Shown one piece after another: positions 1 to 8,834 of a DNA stretch of 40,842 bases (position 1 is the first letter of the stretch; each line of letters opens with the position of its first letter). The DNA lies in the NCBI GenBank assembly GCA_017558115.1, contig JAFYWG010000059.1, positions 1 through 40,842 on the forward strand, given 5' to 3'. Below the pieces are notes generated by a model. The model was not told the DNA's origin and ran no database searches. It saw only the letters and a list, made by a program, of their open reading frames with translations. The stretch is from Alistipes sp. (GTDB lineage Bacteria; Bacteroidota; Bacteroidia; Bacteroidales; Rikenellaceae). A program made the translations under genes and the position numbers.

Positions 1-132
1 GAGATGCGCTTCTTGGAGGAGTACTCCTACGAGGAGATTGCCGAGAAACTCGGCAGACCCATAAATACCATTAAGACACAGATACGACGTGCCAAGGCCG
101 CCGTATGCAAGCTCTTAACGGAGAAGGAATAA
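1..132 (+). CDS. ECF-type RNA polymerase sigma factor, C-terminal end (partial)
   Basis: The 43 residues present, in frame 1 and ending with TAA, form a sigma-70 region 4 helix-turn-helix: EEYSYEEIAEKLG followed by the recognition helix INTIKTQIRRAK. This part contacts the -35-like promoter box. The rest of the gene lies left of the window, so the subgroup and any anti-sigma partner cannot be told. It ends 23 bases before rsmG and may be co-transcribed with it. Assignment to sigma region 4 is clear; a LuxR-type HTH is less likely because of the KTQIRRAK helix and the immediate C-terminus. Confidence 0.8.
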   Translation, partial: EMRFLEEYSYEEIAEKLGRPINTIKTQIRRAKAAVCKLLTEKE

Positions 133-155
133 CAACACGCAAAACATCATAAAGC

Positions 156-785
156 ATGAACAGCGACCTCATACTAAGTTACTTTCCCGACATCACCGAG
201 CGCCAGCGGCAGCAGTTCGAGAGCCTCGGTGCGCTCTACGAGGAGTGGAACGCACGCATCAACGTGGTGTCGCGTAAGGATATGGAGCACCTCTACACAC
301 GCCACATCCTCCACTCGTTGGCCATAGCCAAGGTGTGTCAGTTTGAGGCGGGAGCGCGTGTCGTAGATATTGGCTGTGGCGGAGGCTTCCCCTCTGTGCC
401 CCTCGCCATCATGTTCCCCGAGGTCGAGTTCGTGGGTTGCGACTCCATTGCTAAGAAGATTCGCGTGGTGGAGGGCATCAAGGCAGGTGCAGGCATCGAC
501 AACCTCACCGCCGTGAACTCGCGCGCCGAGCAACTCGGCCAGAAGTTTGACTATGTGGTATCGCGCGCCGTAACGGAGATGGCACGCTTCATGCCATGGG
601 CATGGCCACTACTACGCAAGGGCCAGAAGGGTACACTCCCCAATGGTATCCTCTACCTTAAGGGTGGCGAGCTTGCCGAGGAACTTGCCGCAACACGCCG
701 TCACTGGGATTTATACGACATACGCACGATGTTCGACGACGAGTTCTTCGACACCAAGCGCGTTGTCTACACTAAGAAGGATTAA
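156..785 (+). CDS. rsmG: 16S rRNA (guanine527-N7)-methyltransferase RsmG
   Basis: A 209-residue protein of the usual RsmG (GidB) length. It shows the N-terminal helical segment with NARINVVSRKD, HLYTRHILHSL, and the SAM-binding motif VVDIGCGGGFPSVPLAI near residues 69-85, followed by VSRAV around residue 135. The family methylates N7 of G527 in 16S rRNA using S-adenosylmethionine; loss gives low-level streptomycin resistance in other bacteria. ATG start at 156; it ends 5 bases before the DUF4954 gene, so the two are probably one transcript. Confidence 0.95.
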   Translation: MNSDLILSYFPDITERQRQQFESLGALYEEWNARINVVSRKDMEHLYTRHILHSLAIAKVCQFEAGARVVDIGCGGGFPSVPLAIMFPEVEFVGCDSIAKKIRVVEGIKAGAGIDNLTAVNSRAEQLGQKFDYVVSRAVTEMARFMPWAWPLLRKGQKGTLPNGILYLKGGELAEELAATRRHWDLYDIRTMFDDEFFDTKRVVYTKKD

Positions 786-790
786 CTGCT

Positions 791-2512
791 ATGAACGACA
801 ATCGAAGAGTACTAAGTAGCGAGGAGCGCGTGCTGCTTGAGCAGCGCGGCTGCTCGGCACTATCGTGGGATGAGGTCACCGTAGCTGAGGACTTCCGCCC
901 TGATCAGTTGCGCAATGTACGTTTTGAAGGTCGTACATCGATAGGCTCTCGCACGCGCATCTCGGACTCTACGATTGCCAACTACACTATTGGCGATGAC
1001 TGCCACATAGACGACGTGCTACGCATGGAGTGCCGTCGCGCCTCAACCTTTGGCGAGGGTGTAGGCGTGGCCGCAGTAAATGAGAATGGTGGCCGCACAG
1101 CTATCATCTACCGCGAACTTACGTCGCAGATAGCCTACATCATGACCATGATGCGCAACCGCAAGGAGGCGGTGGAGCAGCTGCTGAAGATGGCAACAGC
1201 ACGTGCCGAGGAGCATCGTAGCGCCATGGGCGTGGTGGAGGATTGTAGTACCGTGATGGGTGCGCGCTTCATCCGCGAGGTGCACATCGAGCGTGGCGCA
1301 GTCATTGAGGGCGCTTCACACCTTGAGAATGGCACGGTGGGCAGCAACGCCCATGTAGGCATTGATGTCCGCGCCAAGGATTTTATCTTCGATAATGACA
1401 CAAAGGTGGATGGCGCGTCGAGCATTGAGCGATGCTTTGTGGGCGAGAATACCACTATTAGCAACGGATTTACAGCTGTAGACACCCTCTTTTTCGCCAA
1501 CTGCCACTGCGAGAATGGCGAGGCAGCATCGGTATTTGCCGGACCATTTACCGTTTCGCACCACAAGTCGTCGTTGCTCATTGCCGGCATCTTCTCATTC
1601 TTCAACGCTGGTAGCGGCACCAACCAGTCGAACCACCTCTTTAAGAGTGGCGCGGTGCACCAGGCGGTACACCAGCGAGGTACGAAGTTCGGAAGTAGCG
1701 CCTATGTGATGTCACCCTCGATTGAGGGCCCCTACACTGTGGTATTGGGTCGTCACACACGCCACCACGACACGCAGGATATGCCCTACTCATATATCGT
1801 CGAGGAGGATGGCTACACGTTGCTTATGCCAGCGCTCTCGCTTAAGAGCTACGGCACAATCCGCGACATTGAGAAGTGGAAATCGCGCGACAAGCGCAAC
1901 CTAAAGCGCGACAATATATGCTTCGAGGAGTTCAACCCCTTCATCACGGGTAAGATGATGCGCGGTGTGGATGCTCTAACGCGCCTTCAGGAGCGCGACC
2001 CCGAGGCCAAGACATATAGCTACAACCGCACGACAATACGTGCCTCGATGATACCCCGAAGCCTCAAGCTCTACAATAGCGCCATTGCTGCATCGTTGGG
2101 CGTGATGCTTCGCTCGGGCGACTACCTCAAAGAGGAGTACGACCACACCGAGTGGATAGATATTGCAGGACAGTATCTACCTCTCGGCACTACCGAAGCG
2201 CTTCTAAAGCGCATCGCTGCGGGCGAGATGTCGCTCGAGGCGATTACCGAGGAGCTAAACGTTTGGTACAAGCGCTACGACGATATGGCTGCGGCATACG
2301 CCTTCGACGTGCTGACATCGCTCATGGGTCATACGCCATCGAATGAGGAGGTAATGGAGACAATAGCTGCATCGGAGAATATCCTTAAGCGCATGCGCGA
2401 GACCACCAACGCCGACCGCGAGCGCGATGCAGGCCTCGATATGATGGTGGGCTACGGCTACGACTTCCGCGATGAGGGCGAGCAGGTGGCCGACTTCCTC
2501 AACACACGATAG
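791..2512 (+). CDS. DUF4954 family protein (left-handed beta-helix, hexapeptide-like)
   Basis: 573 residues. The N-terminus (SSEERVLLEQRGCSALSWDEV) and the following stretch of short beta repeats (IGSRTRISDSTIANYTIGDDC, then a second set near residues 155-260 such as GAVIEGASHLENGTVGSNAHVG) match the Bacteroidetes DUF4954 family, which is predicted to fold as a left-handed beta-helix like sugar-nucleotide acyl/nucleotidyl transferases. The C-terminal third is helical. No catalytic assignment can be made from sequence; a role in nucleotide-sugar or surface-polysaccharide metabolism is only inference from the fold. It follows rsmG by 5 bases and lies 45 bases before trxB; no promoter box is visible in that gap. 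Confidence 0.8.
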   Translation: MNDNRRVLSSEERVLLEQRGCSALSWDEVTVAEDFRPDQLRNVRFEGRTSIGSRTRISDSTIANYTIGDDCHIDDVLRMECRRASTFGEGVGVAAVNENGGRTAIIYRELTSQIAYIMTMMRNRKEAVEQLLKMATARAEEHRSAMGVVEDCSTVMGARFIREVHIERGAVIEGASHLENGTVGSNAHVGIDVRAKDFIFDNDTKVDGASSIERCFVGENTTISNGFTAVDTLFFANCHCENGEAASVFAGPFTVSHHKSSLLIAGIFSFFNAGSGTNQSNHLFKSGAVHQAVHQRGTKFGSSAYVMSPSIEGPYTVVLGRHTRHHDTQDMPYSYIVEEDGYTLLMPALSLKSYGTIRDIEKWKSRDKRNLKRDNICFEEFNPFITGKMMRGVDALTRLQERDPEAKTYSYNRTTIRASMIPRSLKLYNSAIAASLGVMLRSGDYLKEEYDHTEWIDIAGQYLPLGTTEALLKRIAAGEMSLEAITEELNVWYKRYDDMAAAYAFDVLTSLMGHTPSNEEVMETIAASENILKRMRETTNADRERDAGLDMMVGYGYDFRDEGEQVADFLNTR

Positions 2513-2557
2513 AACTAACACGAACACAAATAACTAACACATTAAACAACCAGAACT

Positions 2558-3481
2558 ATGGAGAAAGTAAAAGTTTTGATCATTGGTAGCGGTCCTGCAG
2601 GTTTCACCTCAGCTATCTACACTTCACGTGCTAACCTCTCACCCGTACTCTACGAGGGTATCGAGCCAGGCGGTCAGCTCACAACAACTACAGAGATTGA
2701 GAACTTCCCAGGCTACCCCCAGGGTATCACTGGTACTGCTATGATGGAGGATCTCCGCCAGCAGGCATTGCGCTTTGGTGCTGACGTACGTCGCGGTATC
2801 ATCACCGACATCGACCTCTCTAAGCGCCCCTTCAAGGCTGTGGTAGACCACGAGCACGAGATCGAGGCTGAGGCAGTTATCGTATGTACAGGTGCATCGG
2901 CAAAGTACCTCGGCTTGGAGTCTGAGGCTAAGTACCGCGGTATGGGTGTTAGCGCATGTGCTACTTGCGACGGTTTCTTCTACCGCAAGCAGGATGTAGC
3001 AGTTGTAGGTGGTGGTGACACCGCTTGCGAGGAGGCTACATACCTTGCATCTATCTGTAAGAAGGTTTACCTCATCGTTCGTAAGAACTACCTCCGCGCA
3101 TCTAAGGCTATGCAGGAGCGTGTGTTCAACACTCCCAACATCGAGGTATTGTTCGAGCACAACACTAAGGAGGTTCTCGGCGACGAGGATGGCGTAATCG
3201 GCGTACGCGTTGTTAGCACCTCTGGTGAGGAGCGCACACTCGACATCTCTGGCTTCTTCCTCGCTATTGGTCACCACCCCAATGTAGAGGTATTCAAGGG
3301 TCAGCTCGAGCTCGACGAGCAGGGTTACATCAAGGTTGTTCCCGGCACATCTAAGACATCTGTTGAGGGTGTATTTGCTGCTGGCGACGTTAAGGATCCT
3401 CACTACCGTCAGGCTATCACCGCTGCTGGCTCAGGCTGTATCGCAGCGTTGGACTGCGAGCGTTGGTTGCTTGCACAGTAA
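2558..3481 (+). CDS. trxB: Thioredoxin-disulfide reductase
   Basis: 307 residues. FAD-binding IIGSGPAGFTSAIYTSRA near residues 8-25, redox-active CATC (C134 and C137), NADPH-binding GGGDTACEEA around residue 150, and FAD-binding GVFAAGDV near residue 275 are all present in the standard order. The enzyme moves electrons from NADPH to thioredoxin in the cytoplasm. Codon choice is strikingly different from the flanking genes: GGT, GCT, ACT and CGT dominate where neighbours use GGC, CGC and TCG, as expected of a highly expressed gene. It is followed after 3 bases by the ribonuclease Z gene. Confidence 0.96.
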   Translation: MEKVKVLIIGSGPAGFTSAIYTSRANLSPVLYEGIEPGGQLTTTTEIENFPGYPQGITGTAMMEDLRQQALRFGADVRRGIITDIDLSKRPFKAVVDHEHEIEAEAVIVCTGASAKYLGLESEAKYRGMGVSACATCDGFFYRKQDVAVVGGGDTACEEATYLASICKKVYLIVRKNYLRASKAMQERVFNTPNIEVLFEHNTKEVLGDEDGVIGVRVVSTSGEERTLDISGFFLAIGHHPNVEVFKGQLELDEQGYIKVVPGTSKTSVEGVFAAGDVKDPHYRQAITAAGSGCIAALDCERWLLAQ

Positions 3482-3484
3482 TCC

Positions 3485-4408
3485 ATGGGGTTTAGCGTAA
3501 CCATACTTGGTAACTCATCTGCTAAACCTACACCACACGCCCACCCATCCTCTCAGGTAGTAAACCTCAACGAGCAATACTACCTTGTAGATGCGGGTGA
3601 GGGTGTACAACAGCAGCTCATAAGGCGCGGCATAAATCCGCTGCGCCTTAGGGCTGTATTTATTTCACACCTACATGGAGACCACTGCTTCGGTCTCTTT
3701 CCACTTATCGCCACCCTCGGCTTGGAGGGTAAGCGAACACCCTTAGATATATATGCTCCCGCGCCCATGGGCGAGATATTGGAGTACCACCGCCGCTACT
3801 TCTGGGACGACCTACCTTACGAAGTTAAGTGGCATGAGGTGCGCACCACGGAGCATGCAATTATCATGCAGAACAACACCCTCGAGGTGTGGTCGATACC
3901 CCTGCGCCACAGAGTACCCACCGCGGGATACCTCTTCAAGGAGAAGCAGCCCGAGCGCAATGTCGACAAGTTCAAGATTACGAAACATGGGCTCTCGATA
4001 GCCCAGATTGTGGCAGCAAAACGTGGCGAGGACATCACATTGGAGGATGGAGAAGTGCTCAAAAACGAGGATATAACCTACATTCCCTACATGGCTCGCT
4101 CCTACGCCTACCTCTCCGACACGGCATACTCCGCTAAGGCTGCAGAGCGCGTGCAGGGCGTAGATTTGCTCTACCACGAGACGACATACTCCACCCGCGA
4201 GGCGATGTTTGCCAAGGGTCGTGGTCACTCCACGACTGTTGAGGCAGCAAAGGTAGCCCTCAAGGCGGAGGCAAAGAGACTTATTATAGGACACTTCTCG
4301 TCGCGCTACAAGGACCTCGATGTTCTATGCGCCGAGTGTCGCGAAATATTCCCCAACACCGATATTGCCGCTGAGGGCATGACATTTAACATAGAGGAGA
4401 AGCGATGA
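3485..4408 (+). CDS. rnz: Ribonuclease Z
   Basis: 307 residues, a metallo-beta-lactamase fold protein with SHLHGDHCFG (H62, H64, D66, H67) preceded by YYLVDAGEG and followed by LYHETTY and a GHS...A segment and IGHFSSRY near the C-terminus, the signature order of tRNA 3'-processing RNase Z. It removes 3' trailers from tRNA precursors. Starts 3 bases after trxB; its stop overlaps the start of the next gene (ATGA at 4405-4408), so translation is probably coupled. Confidence 0.93.
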   Translation: MGFSVTILGNSSAKPTPHAHPSSQVVNLNEQYYLVDAGEGVQQQLIRRGINPLRLRAVFISHLHGDHCFGLFPLIATLGLEGKRTPLDIYAPAPMGEILEYHRRYFWDDLPYEVKWHEVRTTEHAIIMQNNTLEVWSIPLRHRVPTAGYLFKEKQPERNVDKFKITKHGLSIAQIVAAKRGEDITLEDGEVLKNEDITYIPYMARSYAYLSDTAYSAKAAERVQGVDLLYHETTYSTREAMFAKGRGHSTTVEAAKVALKAEAKRLIIGHFSSRYKDLDVLCAECREIFPNTDIAAEGMTFNIEEKR

Positions 4409-5148
4409 TTAAGGCCGACATACAATTTGTACGCTCACTCGCCGAGAAGCGTGTGCGCGACCAAGAGCGACTCTTTGTCGCTGAGGGCAGCAAACTTACC
4501 GAGGAGATACTTGCCTCGAAATTTGTTGTGCGCCGCATCTACACCACACGTCACGACCTCAAGGGTAAGAACATAGAAGTTGTAGACCAGCGCGAGATGG
4601 AGCGCATATCGCAGCTCAAAACCGCCAACGACACCCTCGCCGTAGTGGAGCAGCCACGCTACACGCTCTCGGTGGCTAACCTACGCGGGAAGCTAACCAT
4701 AGCCCTCGATGGCGTGCAAAACCCCGGCAACTTGGGCACCATCATCCGCCTTGCCGACTGGTTTGGCGTCGAGGATATAATCTGCTCGAAGGATACGGCA
4801 GACTGCTTCAACCCTAAGGTTATTCAGGCCACTATGGGCGCTATACTACGCGTTAGGGTTCACTATACCGACAACCTCCCCGCACTCTTAACGGATGCCC
4901 ACCGCGAGGGATTAAACATATATGGCACACTCCTCGACGGAGACAACATCTACGATGCAAAGCTCGATGCAAGTGGCATCGTGGTTATGGGTAACGAGGG
5001 ACGTGGCATAACTGACGATACACGCAAGGCGCTTACCCACCGCCTACTCATACCCCCATACCCTGCTGATGCACCCACCTCGGAGTCGCTCAACGTAGCG
5101 ATGGCAACGGGCATTATCCTCGCCGAGTTCCGCCGTCAGCACAGATAG
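4405..5148 (+). CDS. TrmH/SpoU-family RNA 2'-O-methyltransferase
   Basis: 247 residues. An N-terminal substrate-binding domain (FVRSLAEKRVRDQERLFVAEG) is followed by the SPOUT methyltransferase domain with ALDGVQNPGNLGTIIRLADW near residue 105, VVMGNEGRGI near residue 190 and PPYPADAPTSESLNVAMATG near residue 215. These are SpoU motifs 1-3, forming the knotted SAM site; the Asn of motif 1 (N in NPGN) and the ESLN motif are intact. Members methylate ribose 2'-OH in rRNA or tRNA; the exact nucleotide cannot be told. Overlaps rnz by 4 bases. Confidence 0.9.
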   Translation: MIKADIQFVRSLAEKRVRDQERLFVAEGSKLTEEILASKFVVRRIYTTRHDLKGKNIEVVDQREMERISQLKTANDTLAVVEQPRYTLSVANLRGKLTIALDGVQNPGNLGTIIRLADWFGVEDIICSKDTADCFNPKVIQATMGAILRVRVHYTDNLPALLTDAHREGLNIYGTLLDGDNIYDAKLDASGIVVMGNEGRGITDDTRKALTHRLLIPPYPADAPTSESLNVAMATGIILAEFRRQHR

Positions 5149-5175
5149 CTAATAATAAATAAGTATTTGAAGGAT

Positions 5176-7674
5176 ATGAAACGACTACTATTGGCCGTTG
5201 CAGCCATTGCAACCATCATCTCTGCCGAGGCGCAGACACGCACAGAGCAACTCTTGGAGCGTGGCTGGCGCTTCACTCGCGAGGATAGTTCAGAGTTCGT
5301 GGCCGAGGACTACGACGACAAGGCGTGGAAGGAGGTCACCGTGCCCCACGACTGGGCGATATATGGACCATTCAGCATCCACAACGACCGCCAGAATGTA
5401 GCCATCACACAGGATGGACAGAAGGAGGCGATGGAGCATGCTGGACGTACGGGAGGTCTACCCTTTGTAGGTGTAGGTTGGTACCGTCTCGACTTTGAGG
5501 CTCCCTCATTTGAGGCGGGCAAGCGCGCAACGCTCATCTTCGACGGAGCAATGAGTCACGCACGCGTATATATAAATGGTACGGAGGTGGGTTACTGGCC
5601 CTATGGCTACAACTCATTCCACTTCGACATCACTCCATACATCAAGGCGGGCGAGGTAAATACCCTTGCCGTTCGCCTCGAGAATGAGAACGAATCATCG
5701 CGCTGGTATCCCGGTGCGGGCATCTACCGCAATGTACACCTTGTAGTTACGGAGGATGCCTACGTTCCCGTGTGGGGCACACAGCTCACAACGCCTACCG
5801 TGACTAAGGAGTGGGCAAAGGTGGAGCTACGCACAAAGTTGGAGATGCCCGAGTGTGCAGACAAGAGCATCTACCGCATCGTAACAGATATTGTTGACCC
5901 CACAGGCAAGGTTGTAGCCACTAACGAAGCAAAGCTCAGCCGCTACGACAACACACTCTTTGAGCAGGAGTTTGATGTTGCAACCCCCGCACTCTGGTCG
6001 GTAGACGAGCCTAACCTATACTACGCAAAGTCAAAGATTTATGCGGGCGAGGAGTTGAAGGATGAGTACTCTACACGCTTCGGCATCCGCACACTTGTTA
6101 TCACTCCCGACGAGGGCATGTTTATAAATGGCGAGCCCACGAAGTTCAAGGGTGTATGTAACCACCACGACCTCGGTCCTCTTGGCGCTGCCGTTAACGA
6201 GGCCGCCATCCGCCGTCAGATACGCATAATGAAGGAGATGGGCTGCAACGCTATCCGCACCTCGCACAACATGCCAGCTCCCGAGCTTGTTGAGGCGTGC
6301 GACGAGATGGGCATGATGCTTATGCTCGAGACCTTCGACGAGTGGAAGACACCCAAACTTGCTAATGGCTACCACAAGCACTTCGACGAGTGGGCAGAGC
6401 GCGACATGGTGAACCTCATCCACCACTACCGCAACAACCCCAGCGTCGTTATGTGGTGCATCGGTAACGAGGTACCCGATCAGGGCGACAAGATGTGGGG
6501 TCCAAAACTCTCACGCTTCTTGCAGGACATCTGTCACCGCGAGGATCCCACACGCTACGTTACACAGGGCATGGACCAGCCACACAACGTCGTATATAAC
6601 AACATGGCGGCAATGATGGATGTGGCAGGCTTCAACTACCGTCCATGGCACTATGGTAACAGCTATCAGGCTCTACCACAGCAGATTATCCTCGGCACCG
6701 AGACAGCATCTACCGTAAGTAGCCGAGGCGTATATAAGTTCCCCGTTGAGCGCCGCTCGATGGCTACATACGACGACCACCAGTCATCGTCATACGACGT
6801 GGAGCACTGCAGCTGGTCTAACCTTCCTGAGGATGACTGGATGTGGCACGAGGACTACGACTGCTGCATCGGCGAGTTCGTGTGGACAGGTTTCGACTAC
6901 CTTGGTGAGCCTACCCCCTACTACACGAATTGGCCAAGTCACTCATCACTCTTTGGCATTGTCGACCTCGCAGGTCTTCCAAAGGATCGCTACTACCTCT
7001 ATCGTAGCCACTGGAACAATGAGGAGGAGACACTCCACATCCTACCCCACTGGACATGGCCAGGTCGTGAGGGCGAACAGACACCTATCTTCGTATATAC
7101 CAACTACCCCTCGGCCGAGTTGTTTATCAATGGCGTGAGCCAGGGTGTACGCACTAAGGATACATCGGTAACCCTCGAAAACTCATGGGATGAGGAGTCG
7201 GAGAAGGCACTCAAGCGTCAGTCTCGCTACCGCCTTATGTGGATGGAGACGAAGTATGAGCCCGGCACTGTAAAGGTGGTGGCATACAACGAGGCGGGTG
7301 AGGCTGTAGCCGAGAAGGAGGTTAAAACCGCAGGTAAGCCCCACCACATCGAGCTATCGGTAGACCGCGCGACAATCGCTGCTAATGGCAAGGACTTGGC
7401 GTTTGTCACCGTGAGCGTGGTGGATAAGGATGGTAACCTCTGCCCCGCAGCCGATAACCTCATCGAGTTTAGCGTGGCGGGTGCTGGCCACTACCGCGCG
7501 GGTGCTAACGGCAACTCGGTATCGTTGGAGCTCTTCCACGAGCCTAAGATGAAGGTCTTTAGCGGCATGATGACTGCTATCGTCGAGAGTAACGACACAC
7601 CTGGAACGATAACACTCACAGCACGCTCTAAGGGTCTGAAGAGTGCTAAGATTGTGATTAATAGCGAGAAATAA
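5176..7674 (+). CDS. Secreted glycoside hydrolase family 2 (beta-galactosidase type)
   Basis: 832 residues from ATG 5176. An in-frame TTG at 5167 would add three residues, but MKRLLLAVAAIATIISAEAQ gives a clean signal peptide, so ATG is preferred. Domains in order: GH2 sugar-binding jelly roll (about 25-190, with VPHDWAIYGPFS and YGYNSFHFDITPYI), an immunoglobulin-like domain (about 200-305), and the TIM barrel with acid/base E432 in IGNEVPDQGD and nucleophile E509 in LGTETAS. A DUF4982-like domain (FVYTNYPSAELFINGVSQG) and a C-terminal invasin-like GH2 domain (about 725-830) follow. It probably cleaves terminal beta-galactosides or related sugars in the periplasm; specificity within GH2 is not resolved. 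It sits 27 bases after the methyltransferase and 15 bases before a BACON lipoprotein. No SusC/SusD pair is adjacent. Confidence 0.92.
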   Translation: MKRLLLAVAAIATIISAEAQTRTEQLLERGWRFTREDSSEFVAEDYDDKAWKEVTVPHDWAIYGPFSIHNDRQNVAITQDGQKEAMEHAGRTGGLPFVGVGWYRLDFEAPSFEAGKRATLIFDGAMSHARVYINGTEVGYWPYGYNSFHFDITPYIKAGEVNTLAVRLENENESSRWYPGAGIYRNVHLVVTEDAYVPVWGTQLTTPTVTKEWAKVELRTKLEMPECADKSIYRIVTDIVDPTGKVVATNEAKLSRYDNTLFEQEFDVATPALWSVDEPNLYYAKSKIYAGEELKDEYSTRFGIRTLVITPDEGMFINGEPTKFKGVCNHHDLGPLGAAVNEAAIRRQIRIMKEMGCNAIRTSHNMPAPELVEACDEMGMMLMLETFDEWKTPKLANGYHKHFDEWAERDMVNLIHHYRNNPSVVMWCIGNEVPDQGDKMWGPKLSRFLQDICHREDPTRYVTQGMDQPHNVVYNNMAAMMDVAGFNYRPWHYGNSYQALPQQIILGTETASTVSSRGVYKFPVERRSMATYDDHQSSSYDVEHCSWSNLPEDDWMWHEDYDCCIGEFVWTGFDYLGEPTPYYTNWPSHSSLFGIVDLAGLPKDRYYLYRSHWNNEEETLHILPHWTWPGREGEQTPIFVYTNYPSAELFINGVSQGVRTKDTSVTLENSWDEESEKALKRQSRYRLMWMETKYEPGTVKVVAYNEAGEAVAEKEVKTAGKPHHIELSVDRATIAANGKDLAFVTVSVVDKDGNLCPAADNLIEFSVAGAGHYRAGANGNSVSLELFHEPKMKVFSGMMTAIVESNDTPGTITLTARSKGLKSAKIVINSEK

Positions 7675-7689
7675 GAACACCATAAAAAA

Positions 7690-8832
7690 ATGCAGATTAT
7701 TAAGAATTTTATTGTTGCAAGCATCGGCCTCGTTGCCCTATCGCTTGCGGGATGCGAGGTTGCTGAGAAGGTGGACCCCAGCAACCCTCCCACCATGCAG
7801 CTAGACAGAGATAACATCAGCGTTACAGGCGAGGGTGGCGACATAGCTATCTTATACAGCGTGACTAACCCCATCAGCGGTGAGATGCCCGAGGTTAAGG
7901 CCAACGTCGAGTGGATTACTCCTGGCGAGATTACCGCCTACAAGATTGTGTTGCACATCGCCGAGAGCGACTCTTCGGAGGAGCGCACAGGATTTGCTAC
8001 CATCAGCTACCGCGGCATGGAGAAGCCTTTGCGCGTATATATCACACAGGATAAGCGCCCCTTGAACGACTTTAAGTTTAGCGTTTCGGATATCACCTAC
8101 AAGAGCTGCAAGGTGAAGTACTCGCCACGCGACCAGAAGCGCCCATACATGGCGAATATCATTGACACGGAGTACTTCAAGCAGACAGGTATCACCGATG
8201 GTGCTGTCTTTGTAGCAAACGAGATGGAGAGCTACCTCTCCCTAGCTCAGCGCCACAACATGACCCTCGAGGAGCTTATGCAAAACGTATCGCCACAGCT
8301 CATCTACTCGGGCGAAGCAGAGCGCGAGTTCGTGGGTATGCAGCCAGGTTCTACATACACCATCTACAGTTACGGTGTTGAGTTCAATGGCAATAACTAC
8401 ACCATGACAACGCCATTGCACACATCTATTGTAGACATTCCCATGCCCCCAATGTACAACGCGACATTCGATGTCTCTACAACGTTCAACAATGGCTCTG
8501 CAACTATCAGCGTGACGCCTAACAACTGGGATGGCTACTACGCAATACAGATTGCTCCCGAGGATAACCTCCTATACGTACCCCCTGGAGAGAACCTCAA
8601 CGACTACGCCATTAAGAGTATCGCCTCGAACTTCTACACCAATGCCCGCAATGCTATGAAGAGTGGCTACAGCGCCGAGCAGTACCTCAAGGCGAACTGC
8701 TACATGGGCTATAGGAGCATCAACATGCAGCTCTCGTCGGATAAGAAGTATATGATCATCGTATTTGCCGTAGAGTCGCAGGATGGTGAGGTGCCCGTGA
8801 TGCGCTCTATGCCCTCAATTAAGTACTTGTAG
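7690..8832 (+). CDS. BACON-domain lipoprotein with two FN3-like repeats
   Basis: 380 residues. A lipoprotein signal (LVALSLAGC, Cys about residue 22) leads into a BACON-like domain (about 32-118: GGDIAILYSVTNPISG ... RVYITQDK). Two divergent repeats follow (about 124-250 and 255-380), each opening with a beta pair ending in T/S-P (CKVKYSPRDQ, ATISVTPNNWDGYY), a helical middle (MTLEELMQNV; SAEQYLKANC) and a closing strand (YTIYSYGVEF; YMIIVFAVES). BACON domains are commonly attached to glycan-active secreted proteins in Bacteroidetes. Placed 15 bases after the GH2 enzyme and 2 bases before a paralogue, so it is probably a partner of that enzyme; the ligand is unknown. Confidence 0.8.
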   Translation: MQIIKNFIVASIGLVALSLAGCEVAEKVDPSNPPTMQLDRDNISVTGEGGDIAILYSVTNPISGEMPEVKANVEWITPGEITAYKIVLHIAESDSSEERTGFATISYRGMEKPLRVYITQDKRPLNDFKFSVSDITYKSCKVKYSPRDQKRPYMANIIDTEYFKQTGITDGAVFVANEMESYLSLAQRHNMTLEELMQNVSPQLIYSGEAEREFVGMQPGSTYTIYSYGVEFNGNNYTMTTPLHTSIVDIPMPPMYNATFDVSTTFNNGSATISVTPNNWDGYYAIQIAPEDNLLYVPPGENLNDYAIKSIASNFYTNARNAMKSGYSAEQYLKANCYMGYRSINMQLSSDKKYMIIVFAVESQDGEVPVMRSMPSIKYL

Positions 8833-8834
8833 CA

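Noticed and set aside
2639-3403. 254-codon minus-strand ORF opposite trxB
   Set aside because: It mirrors trxB codon bias, has no recognisable domain and lies fully inside a gene with all catalytic motifs.
5167-5175. TTG start for the GH2 gene
   Set aside because: ATG at 5176 gives a clean signal peptide MKRLLLAV..., and the three added residues bring nothing.
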